From DAISJD01 sp036821645 (lineage in GTDB: Bacteria > Pseudomonadota > Alphaproteobacteria > ATCC43930 > CGMCC-115725): DNA of 14,235 bases. The stretch covers positions 1-14,235 of the forward strand of contig DAISJD010000084.1 in the NCBI GenBank assembly GCA_036821645.1, in the 5' to 3' direction. Within the stretch, counting starts at the first letter, position 1. Each line of letters opens with the position of its first letter. Positions 1-7,353 of the stretch are shown one piece after another. Below the pieces are notes generated by a model. That model saw nothing but the letters and a program-made list of their open reading frames with translations, was not told the origin of the DNA and made no database searches. The translations under genes were made by a program, and so were the position numbers.

Positions 1-22
1 GTCCCACCGCCCCCCAACGAAC

Positions 23-42
23 AACGCCCCAAACGGGGCGTT
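23..42 (-). terminator. hairpin terminator after the small gene
   Basis: A perfect 8-bp stem (AACGCCCC / GGGGCGTT) with a 4-base loop lies about 30 bases past the stop codon of the small minus-strand gene at 74-352. On the minus strand it is followed by GTTCGTTG, which is only moderately T-rich. A second, weaker GGCC/GGCC stem sits at 61-72. Both would fit a factor-independent terminator closing the small gene, possibly the end of the ugp transcript. The poor T-tract keeps confidence moderate. A plus-strand role for a gene left of the window cannot be excluded. Confidence 0.55.
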
Positions 43-73
43 GATAAAGGGTCTTTCAGGCCATAAAGGCCAA

Positions 74-352
74 CTAAACGATCAGATTCAGCAATTGGCC
101 GCGACCGGACGTACTAAGAGGTTGTGCGCCCGGCAGGGTCGCATGGGATCGTTGATAGGCAACGGACGGCTTGCCGCCGGTCGCCTGATTGTCGGCCAGG
201 GCCGCAGCGAAGGGGGATGTCGTCACATCGCCGATCGGGGTGATCGCTGCCTTGTTGCGCTGATCCTGATCGGCAATGCGTCCCGGCAACCCCACCGGAC
301 GGCTGGTATTGACTGGCAGGGCAGCCCCCCTACCAACGCCGATGATGCTCAT
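74..352 (-). CDS. small uncharacterised protein (92 aa), paralogue of the 12632-12922 product
   Basis: I do not recognise a named family. The start ATG at 352 has GAGG five bases upstream, so translation is plausible, and a hairpin terminator follows the stop. The protein begins MSIIGVGRG and ends GQLLNLIV. Between these lies a low-complexity stretch rich in Gly, Ala, Pro, Thr and Gln that is probably disordered, with no signal peptide, membrane segment or cysteine. The 96-residue product at 12632-12922 shares both ends without gaps (M-[SA]-I-x-x-[VI]-G-x-G and G-x-L-L-[ND]-x-[IF]-[VI]) while the middles differ, which argues that both are real genes of one family. It lies 129 bases after ugpC on the same strand; whether it is co-transcribed is unclear. 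The gap holds only a weak 5-bp GGTCG/CGACC stem (429-444). No function can be assigned. Confidence 0.62.
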   Translation of the reverse strand: MSIIGVGRGAALPVNTSRPVGLPGRIADQDQRNKAAITPIGDVTTSPFAAALADNQATGGKPSVAYQRSHATLPGAQPLSTSGRGQLLNLIV

Positions 353-481
353 GCAGGCCTCATTTAAGAAATCAGACGAATACAGGAAACCGCAAGCGAG
401 CCGACCGTGCCATCACTTTCGCAAGAATGGTCGAGATACCGACCGGCCCAACAAGATTGCATTTAATATAAAATCGAGAGA

Positions 482-1579
482 TTAACAAACTCCTGCCGCG
501 ACGCAAGGAATCGGCGTCGGCAGGCGTCTTTCGCTGTCTGGGTCGAAAAAATGCAATTTTTCCAATGTGCTATTCACGGATACCTGATCCCCGATTTTCC
601 AGGAGCACGGACCTTGAAGACGCGCCAGCAGCACATCCATTCCCCCGTTTGGACGAATATGAACGATCGAATCGGCCCCCAGCCGTTCGATCAGGGCCAC
701 CTGTCCCTGAAGACCGGCCCCGGTCGCTGACACGGCGATATCCTCTGGACGAATGCCGAGACGATAACGAGTTGCGGGTGGGCCAGCGACGGCCATCGGC
801 CAGACACCACCCCGATCCAAGACAAGCCGTCCGACCACATCCGTCGTCACAGAGACGAGATTCATCGACGGTGCCCCTAAAAACCCCGCCACGAACAGGG
901 TATCGGGCCGTTCATAAAGATCCATCGGTACCCCGACCTGTTCGATCCGCCCCGCCCGCAACACCACGAGCCGATCGGCCAAAGTCATGGCTTCGACCTG
1001 ATCATGGGTGACATAAAGCATCGTAATACCGAGACTTTGCTGCAATTGCTTGATTTCGATCCGCATCTCGTTGCGCAATTGCGCATCAAGATTCGAAAGC
1101 GGTTCATCGAACAAAAACAGGGCCGGTTTTCGCACCAAGGCCCGGCCCATGGCGACCCGTTGACGCTGCCCGCCGGAGAGTTGTTTCGGTTTACGGTCCA
1201 AGAGCGGCGATAGGTGCAGAAGCTCGGCCGCCCAATCGACCCGCCCCTTGATCGCCGTCCGGTCGAGCCCACGCAGGCGCAGACCATAAGCCATATTCTC
1301 GAAGACGGACATATGGGGATAAAGCGCATAGTTCTGAAACACCATGGCAATATCCCGGCGACTGGGGTCGAGCCCGTTCACCCGGCGCCCCCCCAAAGTA
1401 ATGTCGCCGCCGCTCGGCGCGTCGAGACCGGCGATGAGGCGCAATAAGGTCGATTTACCGCACCCGGACGGGCCCACCACCACGATCAGTTCGCCAGGCT
1501 CGATCGCAAGATCGAAGCCATGGAGGATCGTGTCAGGCCCATGGACCTTGCGTACTTGGCAAAGAGTAACCGCCGTCAT
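482..1579 (-). CDS. ugpC: sn-glycerol-3-phosphate ABC importer, ATP-binding protein UgpC
   Basis: This is the ATPase that would power import of sn-glycerol-3-phosphate or glycerophosphodiesters by the Ugp complex, working as a dimer on the inner face of the membrane. The 365 residues compare with about 356 in E. coli. Walker A (GPSGCGKST, 36-44), the Q-loop (FQNYALYPH, 81-89), signature LSGGQ (134-138), Walker B ending in FDEP (157-160) and the switch His (YVTHD, 189-193) are all present. The FVAGFLGAPSMN segment at 229-240 and the C-terminal TOBE-like region mark the MalK/UgpC subfamily. It starts 3 bases after the ugpE stop, so it is the last ugp gene of the operon and is probably translationally coupled. 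MalK-type ATPases are interchangeable in sequence; the UgpC call depends on the neighbouring UgpB, A and E proteins. Confidence 0.93.
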   Translation of the reverse strand: MTAVTLCQVRKVHGPDTILHGFDLAIEPGELIVVVGPSGCGKSTLLRLIAGLDAPSGGDITLGGRRVNGLDPSRRDIAMVFQNYALYPHMSVFENMAYGLRLRGLDRTAIKGRVDWAAELLHLSPLLDRKPKQLSGGQRQRVAMGRALVRKPALFLFDEPLSNLDAQLRNEMRIEIKQLQQSLGITMLYVTHDQVEAMTLADRLVVLRAGRIEQVGVPMDLYERPDTLFVAGFLGAPSMNLVSVTTDVVGRLVLDRGGVWPMAVAGPPATRYRLGIRPEDIAVSATGAGLQGQVALIERLGADSIVHIRPNGGMDVLLARLQGPCSWKIGDQVSVNSTLEKLHFFDPDSERRLPTPIPCVAAGVC

Positions 1580-1582
1580 CCG

Positions 1583-2440
1583 TTATTTCTCGCTTTCAAC
1601 CAAGCCTTTGACGAACCAACGCTGCATCAGAACGACGACCGCCATCGGCGGAACCATCGCCAGAATGGCCGTCGCCATGACCAATTCCCAGGCGGTCTTG
1701 CTCTCGCCACCGCCGATCAGACTGCGGATCCCGACCACGACGACCGAGAGCGACGGCGAATTCACGATCAATAACGGCCACAGATATTGGTTCCAGCCGT
1801 AAACGAACATGATCACGAACAATGCTGCGATATTGGTGCGGGACAGGGGCAACAGGATATCGCGCATGAACCGCAACGGCCCCGCCCCGTCCATCCGCGC
1901 CGCCTCGACCAATTCTCCGGGAATCGTCAAAAAAAATTGCCGAAACAACAAGGTCGCCGTGGCGGATGCCAAAAGCGGCAAGGTGAGACCCCCATACGTA
2001 TCGATCAAGCCGACATTCGCCACGATCTGATAAGTCGGCACGATGCGCACTTCGACCGGCAACATCAGGGTCAGGAAAATCGCCCAAAACGCAACCATCC
2101 GCCCCCGAAACCGAAAAAACACGACGGCAAAGGCGGATAAAAAGGAAATCACGATCTTACCGACCGCGATCGACAAGGCAACGATCAGGCTGTTCATCAT
2201 CAGATGACCGACCGTCCGGCCGGACAGTAAGGGAAATCCCTCGGTCAAGGCCCGCCAATAATTGCGGACGAGATAAGGGCCGGGCACGAGGCTCATGGGG
2301 GCAGCCAAAATATCGTCACTCTCAAGCGTGGAAGCGACGAATGCCACATAGATCGGCACCGCCACGATCAAAATCCCGACGATCAAGACCAAATGGGCAA
2401 AAAAATCGGCGAACCGCCGAGATAACAAGAAGGGCGTCAT
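1583..2440 (-). CDS. ugpE: sn-glycerol-3-phosphate ABC importer, permease UgpE
   Basis: This is one of two inner-membrane channel subunits of the Ugp importer. The 285 residues (E. coli 281) resemble UgpE from end to end: an N-terminal membrane segment (about 15-37), the APMSLVPG stretch, the conserved MLPVEVRI segment (126-133), an EAA loop beginning EAARMDGAGP (179-188) that docks on UgpC, and the GWNQYLWPLLI segment. It ends with RGLVDSEK-like residues (KGLVESEK). About six membrane helices are visible. Its ATG overlaps the ugpA stop in a 4-base ATGA and no clear Shine-Dalgarno is seen, so it probably depends on re-initiation after ugpA. Confidence 0.95.
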   Translation of the reverse strand: MTPFLLSRRFADFFAHLVLIVGILIVAVPIYVAFVASTLESDDILAAPMSLVPGPYLVRNYWRALTEGFPLLSGRTVGHLMMNSLIVALSIAVGKIVISFLSAFAVVFFRFRGRMVAFWAIFLTLMLPVEVRIVPTYQIVANVGLIDTYGGLTLPLLASATATLLFRQFFLTIPGELVEAARMDGAGPLRFMRDILLPLSRTNIAALFVIMFVYGWNQYLWPLLIVNSPSLSVVVVGIRSLIGGGESKTAWELVMATAILAMVPPMAVVVLMQRWFVKGLVESEK

Positions 2441-3315
2441 GCGTAATGCACCCGTTTTTCGACATAACGAAATTGCAGGGCGGTCAAGGTGACGACGATC
2501 AACAGCAACAAGACCGATTGGGCGGAACTCGATCCAAGATCGAGCCCGACAACCCCGTCATCGTAAATTTTATAGACCAGAATTTGCGTCGCCCGTGCGG
2601 GGCCGCCGCTCGTCACCGCATGGATGATCCCGAACGTTTCAAAGAAGGCATATGTGAGATCGGTGATCAGCAAGAAGAACCCGACCGGCGAGAGGAGCGG
2701 CAGGATTACGGTCCAAAACCGCCGCCAAGGCCCCGCCCCGTCAAGCCGCGCCGCCTCGATCAAACTCAATGGAATCGACTGCAAGCCCGCCAGGAAAAAC
2801 AAGAAATTATACCCGACCTGCTTCCAAGCCGCCGCCATGACCACGAGGGCCAACGCCTGATCGCCGTTCAGCAACGGATTCCAATCGAACCCGAACCGAC
2901 GCAGCCAGATACCGATGATGCCAATGCCCGGATTAAACAAAAACAACCAGACGATCCCGGCGATCGATGGCGCAATGGCATAGGGCAGCATCAAAAAACC
3001 GCGATAAACCTTCATTCCCTTTAGACCGCGATCAGCCACCAAGGCCAAACCCAATCCCGGCACCAGGGCCAGTATCGTCACGGCCACACTGAAAAACAAG
3101 GTCGTGAAAACTGAGGCACGATAGCCCGGATCCACCAGCAACGCCGTGAAATTGTCCAAGCCCACGAATTGGGCGGCAAGACCGAACGGATCTTGCCGCT
3201 GAAACGCCAATAAAATCGCCTCGGACATGGGGCTGTAAAAGAAAAGCGCCGAGATCGAAAGCTGCGGTGCCAGCAAGAGCCAGGGCAACCATTTCTGGGG
3301 AAATGTCGGTGTCAT
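2437..3315 (-). CDS. ugpA: sn-glycerol-3-phosphate ABC importer, permease UgpA
   Basis: This is the partner channel subunit to UgpE. I chose the ATG at 3315 (292 residues; E. coli about 295) because AAGGAG lies five bases upstream. An in-frame TTG at 3333 would swallow that site. UgpA-like features are the LLLAPQL first helix, the FNPGIG(I)IG periplasmic turn near 127-135, an EAA loop starting EAARLDGAGP (187-196), and the FFETFGIIHAVTSGGP segment followed by LVYKIYDDG. About six membrane helices are visible. The gene overlaps ugpE by four bases and lies 48 bases after ugpB, separated from it by a small stem-loop. Confidence 0.94.
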   Translation of the reverse strand: MTPTFPQKWLPWLLLAPQLSISALFFYSPMSEAILLAFQRQDPFGLAAQFVGLDNFTALLVDPGYRASVFTTLFFSVAVTILALVPGLGLALVADRGLKGMKVYRGFLMLPYAIAPSIAGIVWLFLFNPGIGIIGIWLRRFGFDWNPLLNGDQALALVVMAAAWKQVGYNFLFFLAGLQSIPLSLIEAARLDGAGPWRRFWTVILPLLSPVGFFLLITDLTYAFFETFGIIHAVTSGGPARATQILVYKIYDDGVVGLDLGSSSAQSVLLLLIVVTLTALQFRYVEKRVHYA

Positions 3316-3335
3316 CCTGTCTCCTTGCAGCAACG

Positions 3336-3351
3336 CATGGGTTACCCCATG
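3336..3351 (-). other. intercistronic stem-loop between ugpB and ugpA
   Basis: CATGGG and CCCATG form a perfect 6-bp stem around a 4-base loop in the 48-base gap between the ugpB stop and the ugpA start. There is no T-tract, so it is unlikely to stop transcription fully. In binding-protein operons such as malEFG, a hairpin at this position protects the upstream message and raises the yield of the periplasmic protein over the permeases. That role is inferred here from position alone. Confidence 0.35.
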
Positions 3352-3363
3352 GACCAGGGCGGG

Positions 3364-4701
3364 CTATGGGTTCGCTTTTTCGAATTGGCGCAGAATCTGA
3401 TCGCCCCGCTGCTTTGCCTTATTCAGCGCTTCCTCGGCAGTTTGCTTGCCGGCGAAGGCGGATTCCAATTCCTCCGCGATCACATCGCGGATTTGCGGCA
3501 TATTGCCAAGGCGCAGGCCCTTGGAATTATCCGTCGGCGTGCGGGCCGACAATTGCAGCACGGGAATTTCCCGTTCCGGGTTCTGTTGGTAAAAACCCGC
3601 ATCCTTCACCGCCTGATATGCCGCCTTGGTGATCGGCAAATACCCCGTCACTTCATGCAGATCGACCTGCAACGGGGTTTGGCTCAGATAGGTGAAGAAT
3701 TTGGCGACCCCCTTCAACTCGTCCGGCTTTTTATTGGCGAATACCCAGAGGCTCGCCCCGCCGATGACGGAGTTGCGCGGGGCCCCCACCGCCTCGGGGT
3801 AATAGGGCAATTCGCCAAGACCGAAGGCGAATTTGGCATTGGCTTTCAGATTGCCGTAGAAGCCGGACGAGGTCTGAATCATCCCACATTCGCCGGATAG
3901 AAACTTCGCTTCCGCCTCGCTTTTGCGCCCACCGTAATCGAAGGTTTTATCTTTCTGGGCGGCGGCCAGGGCCGCAATATGCTTGACCTGAAGGGGGCCG
4001 TTGAAGGTCAATTCGGCATCCCGGCCCGCCATCCCGTTCACCTTGGTCGCAAACGGCAGATCGTGCCAGGCGCTGAAACTTTCCAACTGCGCCCAACTGA
4101 TCCAGCCCGACGTAAAGCCGCACGCCTGACCGGCCGCGCGCAATTTGCGGGCCGCCTCGAAAAATTCGGGCCAGGTCTTCGGGGCCCGGTCGGTGGCGAG
4201 CCCCGCCTTTTGGAACGCATCCTTATTGTAATAGACGATCGGGGTCGAACTGTTGAACGGCAGGGACAGCATCTTGCCGTCGGCGGTCGAATAATAGCCT
4301 GTTACGGCGGGGAGATAGGATTTGGAATCAAACGGCTCGCCCGCCTCTTCCATCAATTGCCAAACCGGCTTCACCGCCCCCTTGGCCGCCATCAAGGTTG
4401 CGGTCCCGACTTCGAAGACTTGAAGAATATGGGGCGACGTACCGGACCGAAAGGCGGCGATCCCGGCATTCAACGCATCGGGATATTCACCCTTATAAAC
4501 CGGCACCACCTTATAGGCTTCTTGGCTTTTATTGAAGCCATCGGCAATGGCCGCCACCCGATCGGCATTGGTGCCGGTCATCGAATGCCACCAGGATAAT
4601 TCAACCGGTGCCGCCAGCGCCGACAGAGGCCCCGCCACCAGGAAAACGGCACTCATCGCCCCCAGGCGGCGCATCCTCTTCAATCCCCGTTCACTCGTCA
4701 T
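3364..4701 (-). CDS. ugpB: sn-glycerol-3-phosphate ABC importer, periplasmic binding protein UgpB
   Basis: This periplasmic receptor delivers glycerol-3-phosphate or glycerophosphodiesters to UgpAE. I chose the ATG at 4701 because a G-rich Shine-Dalgarno (AGGGGGG) lies five bases upstream. A GTG/ATG further out, up to 4740, would add 13 residues before the signal peptide. The 445 residues (E. coli 438) start with a basic n-region and hydrophobic core ending in LSALA-AP, so cleavage is likely near residue 30. UgpB hallmarks follow in order: LSWWHSMTG, YKGEYPDALNAGIAAFRSG, LQVFEVGTATLMA, PFNSSTPIVYYNKDAF, FTSGW, FSAWHDLPFA, IGGASLWV, GYLPITKAAY and KGLRLGNMPQIRDVI. It is the first gene of the operon and is divergent from the metallopeptidase gene across 72 bases. 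I see no convincing Pho box there. Confidence 0.95.
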   Translation of the reverse strand: MTSERGLKRMRRLGAMSAVFLVAGPLSALAAPVELSWWHSMTGTNADRVAAIADGFNKSQEAYKVVPVYKGEYPDALNAGIAAFRSGTSPHILQVFEVGTATLMAAKGAVKPVWQLMEEAGEPFDSKSYLPAVTGYYSTADGKMLSLPFNSSTPIVYYNKDAFQKAGLATDRAPKTWPEFFEAARKLRAAGQACGFTSGWISWAQLESFSAWHDLPFATKVNGMAGRDAELTFNGPLQVKHIAALAAAQKDKTFDYGGRKSEAEAKFLSGECGMIQTSSGFYGNLKANAKFAFGLGELPYYPEAVGAPRNSVIGGASLWVFANKKPDELKGVAKFFTYLSQTPLQVDLHEVTGYLPITKAAYQAVKDAGFYQQNPEREIPVLQLSARTPTDNSKGLRLGNMPQIRDVIAEELESAFAGKQTAEEALNKAKQRGDQILRQFEKANP

Positions 4702-4762
4702 CGCATCCCCCCTTTTGCGCGTCGCGTGACGAAACCCCATACACGAAGTCCCGCCGTCGCGC

Positions 4763-4768
4763 TATAAG
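4763..4768 (+). promoter_or_regulatory. candidate -10 element of the metallopeptidase gene
   Basis: TATAAG matches five of six -10 positions and ends five bases before the ATG at 4774. A start point seven bases downstream would fall at the ATG itself, predicting a leaderless or nearly leaderless message. The matching -35 (TACACG, 17-base spacer) is poor. AGAGG between the -10 and the ATG could instead be a closely spaced ribosome binding site on a longer transcript. Confidence 0.28.
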
Positions 4769-4773
4769 AGGCA

Positions 4774-5511
4774 ATGCAAAACGCACGAGAAAACACCCCG
4801 GCCCCGCCGAACCCGGCCCCGATCACCCTACCCGACGGGCAGAATCTCGCCGTAAAATTGCGGGTGAGCGCACGCGCAAAGCGTGTGGCCTTGCGCCTGC
4901 ATCCGGCGATGGATCATGTCGAACTGGTCGTGCCGGTCGGTGCCTCGATCGATCGGGCGCTCGTGTTTTTGGCAAGCCGCACCGCATGGATTGCGGCCCA
5001 ATGCGCCCGCATGCCCGCCGCCGTCCCGTTTCAACCGGGGGCGATCATTCCCGTTTTGGGTCAAGACCGTATCCTCCGTGCCCTCGGGCCCAGCCGGGGC
5101 ATGTACCCGCCCTTTAGCCTGTCGCCAACCCATATCGACGTCACGGGGCCGATCGACCATCTGGCCCGGCGCACGCGGCGGGGTCTGGCCGAAACCGCCC
5201 ACCGTCTTTTGACGCAAAAATGCACGCATCTCGCGCATCAGATCAAACGACCGATCGGTCGGATCAGCGTTGGCGATGCCAAAAGCCGCTGGGGCAGTTG
5301 TGCCGCCACCGGCAATATTAAATTTTCGTGGCGTTTGATCATGGCCCCGGAACCCGTGATGGATTACGTCGCCGCCCATGAAATTGCCCATCTCGTCGAA
5401 CTCAATCACGGCCCCCGGTTTTGGCGTCTCGTCGCGGACTTGCACCCGACATTTGCCGCCGACCGCGCCTGGCTGCACCAGCATGGCGCGCAGTTGCTCC
5501 GGTACGGCTGA
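4774..5511 (+). CDS. YgjP/DUF45-type zinc metallopeptidase
   Basis: This is a predicted zinc-dependent metallopeptidase of the YgjP-like (DUF45, M48-related) family. Its substrate is unknown. The 245 residues contain the family core in the C-terminal half: SVGDAKSRWGSC (165-176), then the strand NIKFSWRLIMAP (181-192), the zinc-binding HEIAH (202-206), and the third ligand His212 in NHGPRFW. No signal peptide or membrane segment is seen, so it is probably cytoplasmic. The start is the only Met close to the upstream boundary, with AGAGG just before it. It is transcribed away from ugpB and converges on the LysR gene with only six bases between the stop codons. There is no sign that it belongs functionally to either neighbour. 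Confidence 0.88.
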   Translation: MQNARENTPAPPNPAPITLPDGQNLAVKLRVSARAKRVALRLHPAMDHVELVVPVGASIDRALVFLASRTAWIAAQCARMPAAVPFQPGAIIPVLGQDRILRALGPSRGMYPPFSLSPTHIDVTGPIDHLARRTRRGLAETAHRLLTQKCTHLAHQIKRPIGRISVGDAKSRWGSCAATGNIKFSWRLIMAPEPVMDYVAAHEIAHLVELNHGPRFWRLVADLHPTFAADRAWLHQHGAQLLRYG

Positions 5512-5517
5512 CCCTGG

Positions 5518-6357
5518 TCACGACCAAGCGCGCGCCCGGCAGAGTTTCAAGAACGCATCGAGCGCCGGTCCCGCCCGGCGCCCGGCCAGAACGGATAGGG
5601 TCACGGTATGGCGCGTTTCGGTGATGACCCGCGCCGTCAATCCCATCGGCAGACTGTCGCCTGCCCGCCCGGCGATCACCCCGCGCCCCAAACCGGCCGC
5701 GACCAGGGCCGCGATGCCGGTATCGACCGCGTGGGCAATATGGTCATCGCCAATCCGCGCCTCACCCAAGAGGTCGGCCACTTCGCCAACGCAACCGCTG
5801 GGCAGGATCAAGGATTGTTGCGCATTGCGCCCCATATCGGTCCCCCGCGACAGCCAACAGAGATGATCCTGATAGAGCGGCCATCGCTGTATGCGATCCG
5901 GCAACCGATCGGGCGACGGCGTCAGGACGGCATCCAATTCCCCATCGGCCATGGCAGCCGCCAACTGATCCGTCGGCCCCACCCGCAAGGTCAGGCTGAA
6001 CCGATCGAAGCAATCCGCGATTTCCGTCAAAACCGGGTTCAGCATCGCCACCGGAACCAACGGCATCAGGCCAAGGCGCAAGGGGGCGGCCTCCTGCCGC
6101 ATAAAACAGGCTGCGTGTTCCTTGGCCGCCATCGCCGCCCGATAGGTTTGCCCTAAAAACGGCAACAGCCGCAATCCAAGCGGGGTAAGACGTGTCGCCT
6201 GACGGTCGCGATGGACGAGGGGGCCGCCCAACTCGGCCTCCAATCGTTGGATCGCCTTGGTCAAGGCCGGTTGCGTGACATGACAGGTTTCAGCCGCCCG
6301 GGTGAAATTCAAGGTCTCGGACAAGGCCAGAAAATAGCGAACCTGATGCAGTTCCAT
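5518..6357 (-). CDS. LysR-family transcriptional regulator
   Basis: This is a DNA-binding regulator. Residues 1-60 form the typical LysR winged helix-turn-helix (MELHQVRYFLALSETLNFTRAAE, then VTQPALTKAIQRLEAELGGPLV), and an effector-binding domain follows from about residue 90. The 279 residues are slightly short for the family (about 290-310), mainly at the C-terminus, but the ORF is intact. The start lies 4 bases after the glsA stop with no Shine-Dalgarno, suggesting coupled translation. LysR genes more often sit divergent to their targets; being downstream and co-directional with glsA makes a glutamine- or glutamate-related role only a guess. The effector is unknown. Confidence 0.88.
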   Translation of the reverse strand: MELHQVRYFLALSETLNFTRAAETCHVTQPALTKAIQRLEAELGGPLVHRDRQATRLTPLGLRLLPFLGQTYRAAMAAKEHAACFMRQEAAPLRLGLMPLVPVAMLNPVLTEIADCFDRFSLTLRVGPTDQLAAAMADGELDAVLTPSPDRLPDRIQRWPLYQDHLCWLSRGTDMGRNAQQSLILPSGCVGEVADLLGEARIGDDHIAHAVDTGIAALVAAGLGRGVIAGRAGDSLPMGLTARVITETRHTVTLSVLAGRRAGPALDAFLKLCRARAWS

Positions 6358-6361
6358 GGGA

Positions 6362-7297
6362 TCAGAAAACCGACATCTCGGTCGTGCGGGTCAAACTCTC
6401 CAAGGCGGCCGTCCCCACCAGGGAATTGCCGGACCGGTCGAGTTCGGGCGACCAGACCGCCACGCAATATTTATCGGGCAAAACTGCGACGATCCCACCG
6501 CCAACCCCGCTTTTGCCCGGCAAGCCAACACGATAGGCAAAACTGCCGACCGAATCATACATGCCGCAGGTCAGCATCAAGGCATTGAGGCGTTTGACCT
6601 GTCGTTCCGTCAAAATCGCCTCGCCCAAGATCGGCGATACCCCCCGATTGGCCAGCGGCAAGATCGCCTTGGCAAGATCGACGCAACTCATGCGTAAGGC
6701 ACATTGATGAAAATAGGTATCCAACACCCGCCCGACCGGGTGATCGATCCGGCGATGGCTCGCCAAAAAATTGGCAAGGGCGGCATTGATGAACCCAGTT
6801 TCCTGTTCCGATGCGGCAACGACGGGATCGAAATCGACCGTGAAATTTTGCGACAAGACCCGGGCATAGTCGCGAATGGCCGCCTTGGCATCGCGCGTCA
6901 CCGACAGAACGCAATCGGTCATGACGAGCGCCCCGGCATTGATGAACGGGTTGCGCGGCACCCCCGCCTCATATTCCAACTGCACCAGGGAATTGAAACG
7001 ATTGCCCGACGGTTCCTTGCCGCACCGGGTCCAGACTTCGTCCCCCATCCGGCTCATGGCCAGCATCAGGGTAAAGAGTTTCGAGATGCTTTGGATCGAA
7101 AACCCCTCGTCGGCATCGCCCGTTTGGTGGATGGTGCCATCGACCGTGACCAGGGCCATGCCGAATTTCGTCCCCGGCACCGCCGCCAGTGCCGGGATAT
7201 AATCCGCAACCCGCCCCTTGCCGAATAAAGGACGCATCTCTTGGGCAATATCGTCGAGGATGGTTTGATAATCCAATCGTTCCCGGCCTGACCGCAT
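6362..7297 (-). CDS. glsA: glutaminase
   Basis: It hydrolyses L-glutamine to L-glutamate and ammonia, probably in the cytoplasm. The ATG at 7297 gives 311 residues (usual length about 305-310) and has GGAGG five bases upstream; longer readings run back into gltX. The family belongs to the serine beta-lactamase-like fold. The catalytic Ser-x-x-Lys is S70-I-S-K73, VPRNPFINAGA (113-123) is the conserved substrate loop, and the K262-S-G motif is in PGKSGVGGGI. The region FSIQSISKLFTL is typical. It lies 56 bases after gltX with no terminator between them, so it is probably read from the nadE promoter. The downstream lysR gene is almost contiguous. Confidence 0.95.
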   Translation of the reverse strand: MRSGRERLDYQTILDDIAQEMRPLFGKGRVADYIPALAAVPGTKFGMALVTVDGTIHQTGDADEGFSIQSISKLFTLMLAMSRMGDEVWTRCGKEPSGNRFNSLVQLEYEAGVPRNPFINAGALVMTDCVLSVTRDAKAAIRDYARVLSQNFTVDFDPVVAASEQETGFINAALANFLASHRRIDHPVGRVLDTYFHQCALRMSCVDLAKAILPLANRGVSPILGEAILTERQVKRLNALMLTCGMYDSVGSFAYRVGLPGKSGVGGGIVAVLPDKYCVAVWSPELDRSGNSLVGTAALESLTRTTEMSVF

Positions 7298-7353
7298 CGC
7301 CCCCTCCGCCGTTCGCCAAACCCAGCGCCCCTTGTCTTTGGTCGGTGCAGCCC

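Noticed and set aside
353..481. A sigma-54 promoter suggested by TGGCACG on the minus strand.
   Set aside because: The TTGC element is about ten bases away instead of four, so the -24/-12 spacing is wrong.
4702..4773. A Pho box for the ugp operon, suggested by TTCGT repeats.
   Set aside because: The repeats are 14 bases apart, not the 11-base period of Pho boxes, and match CTGTCAT poorly.
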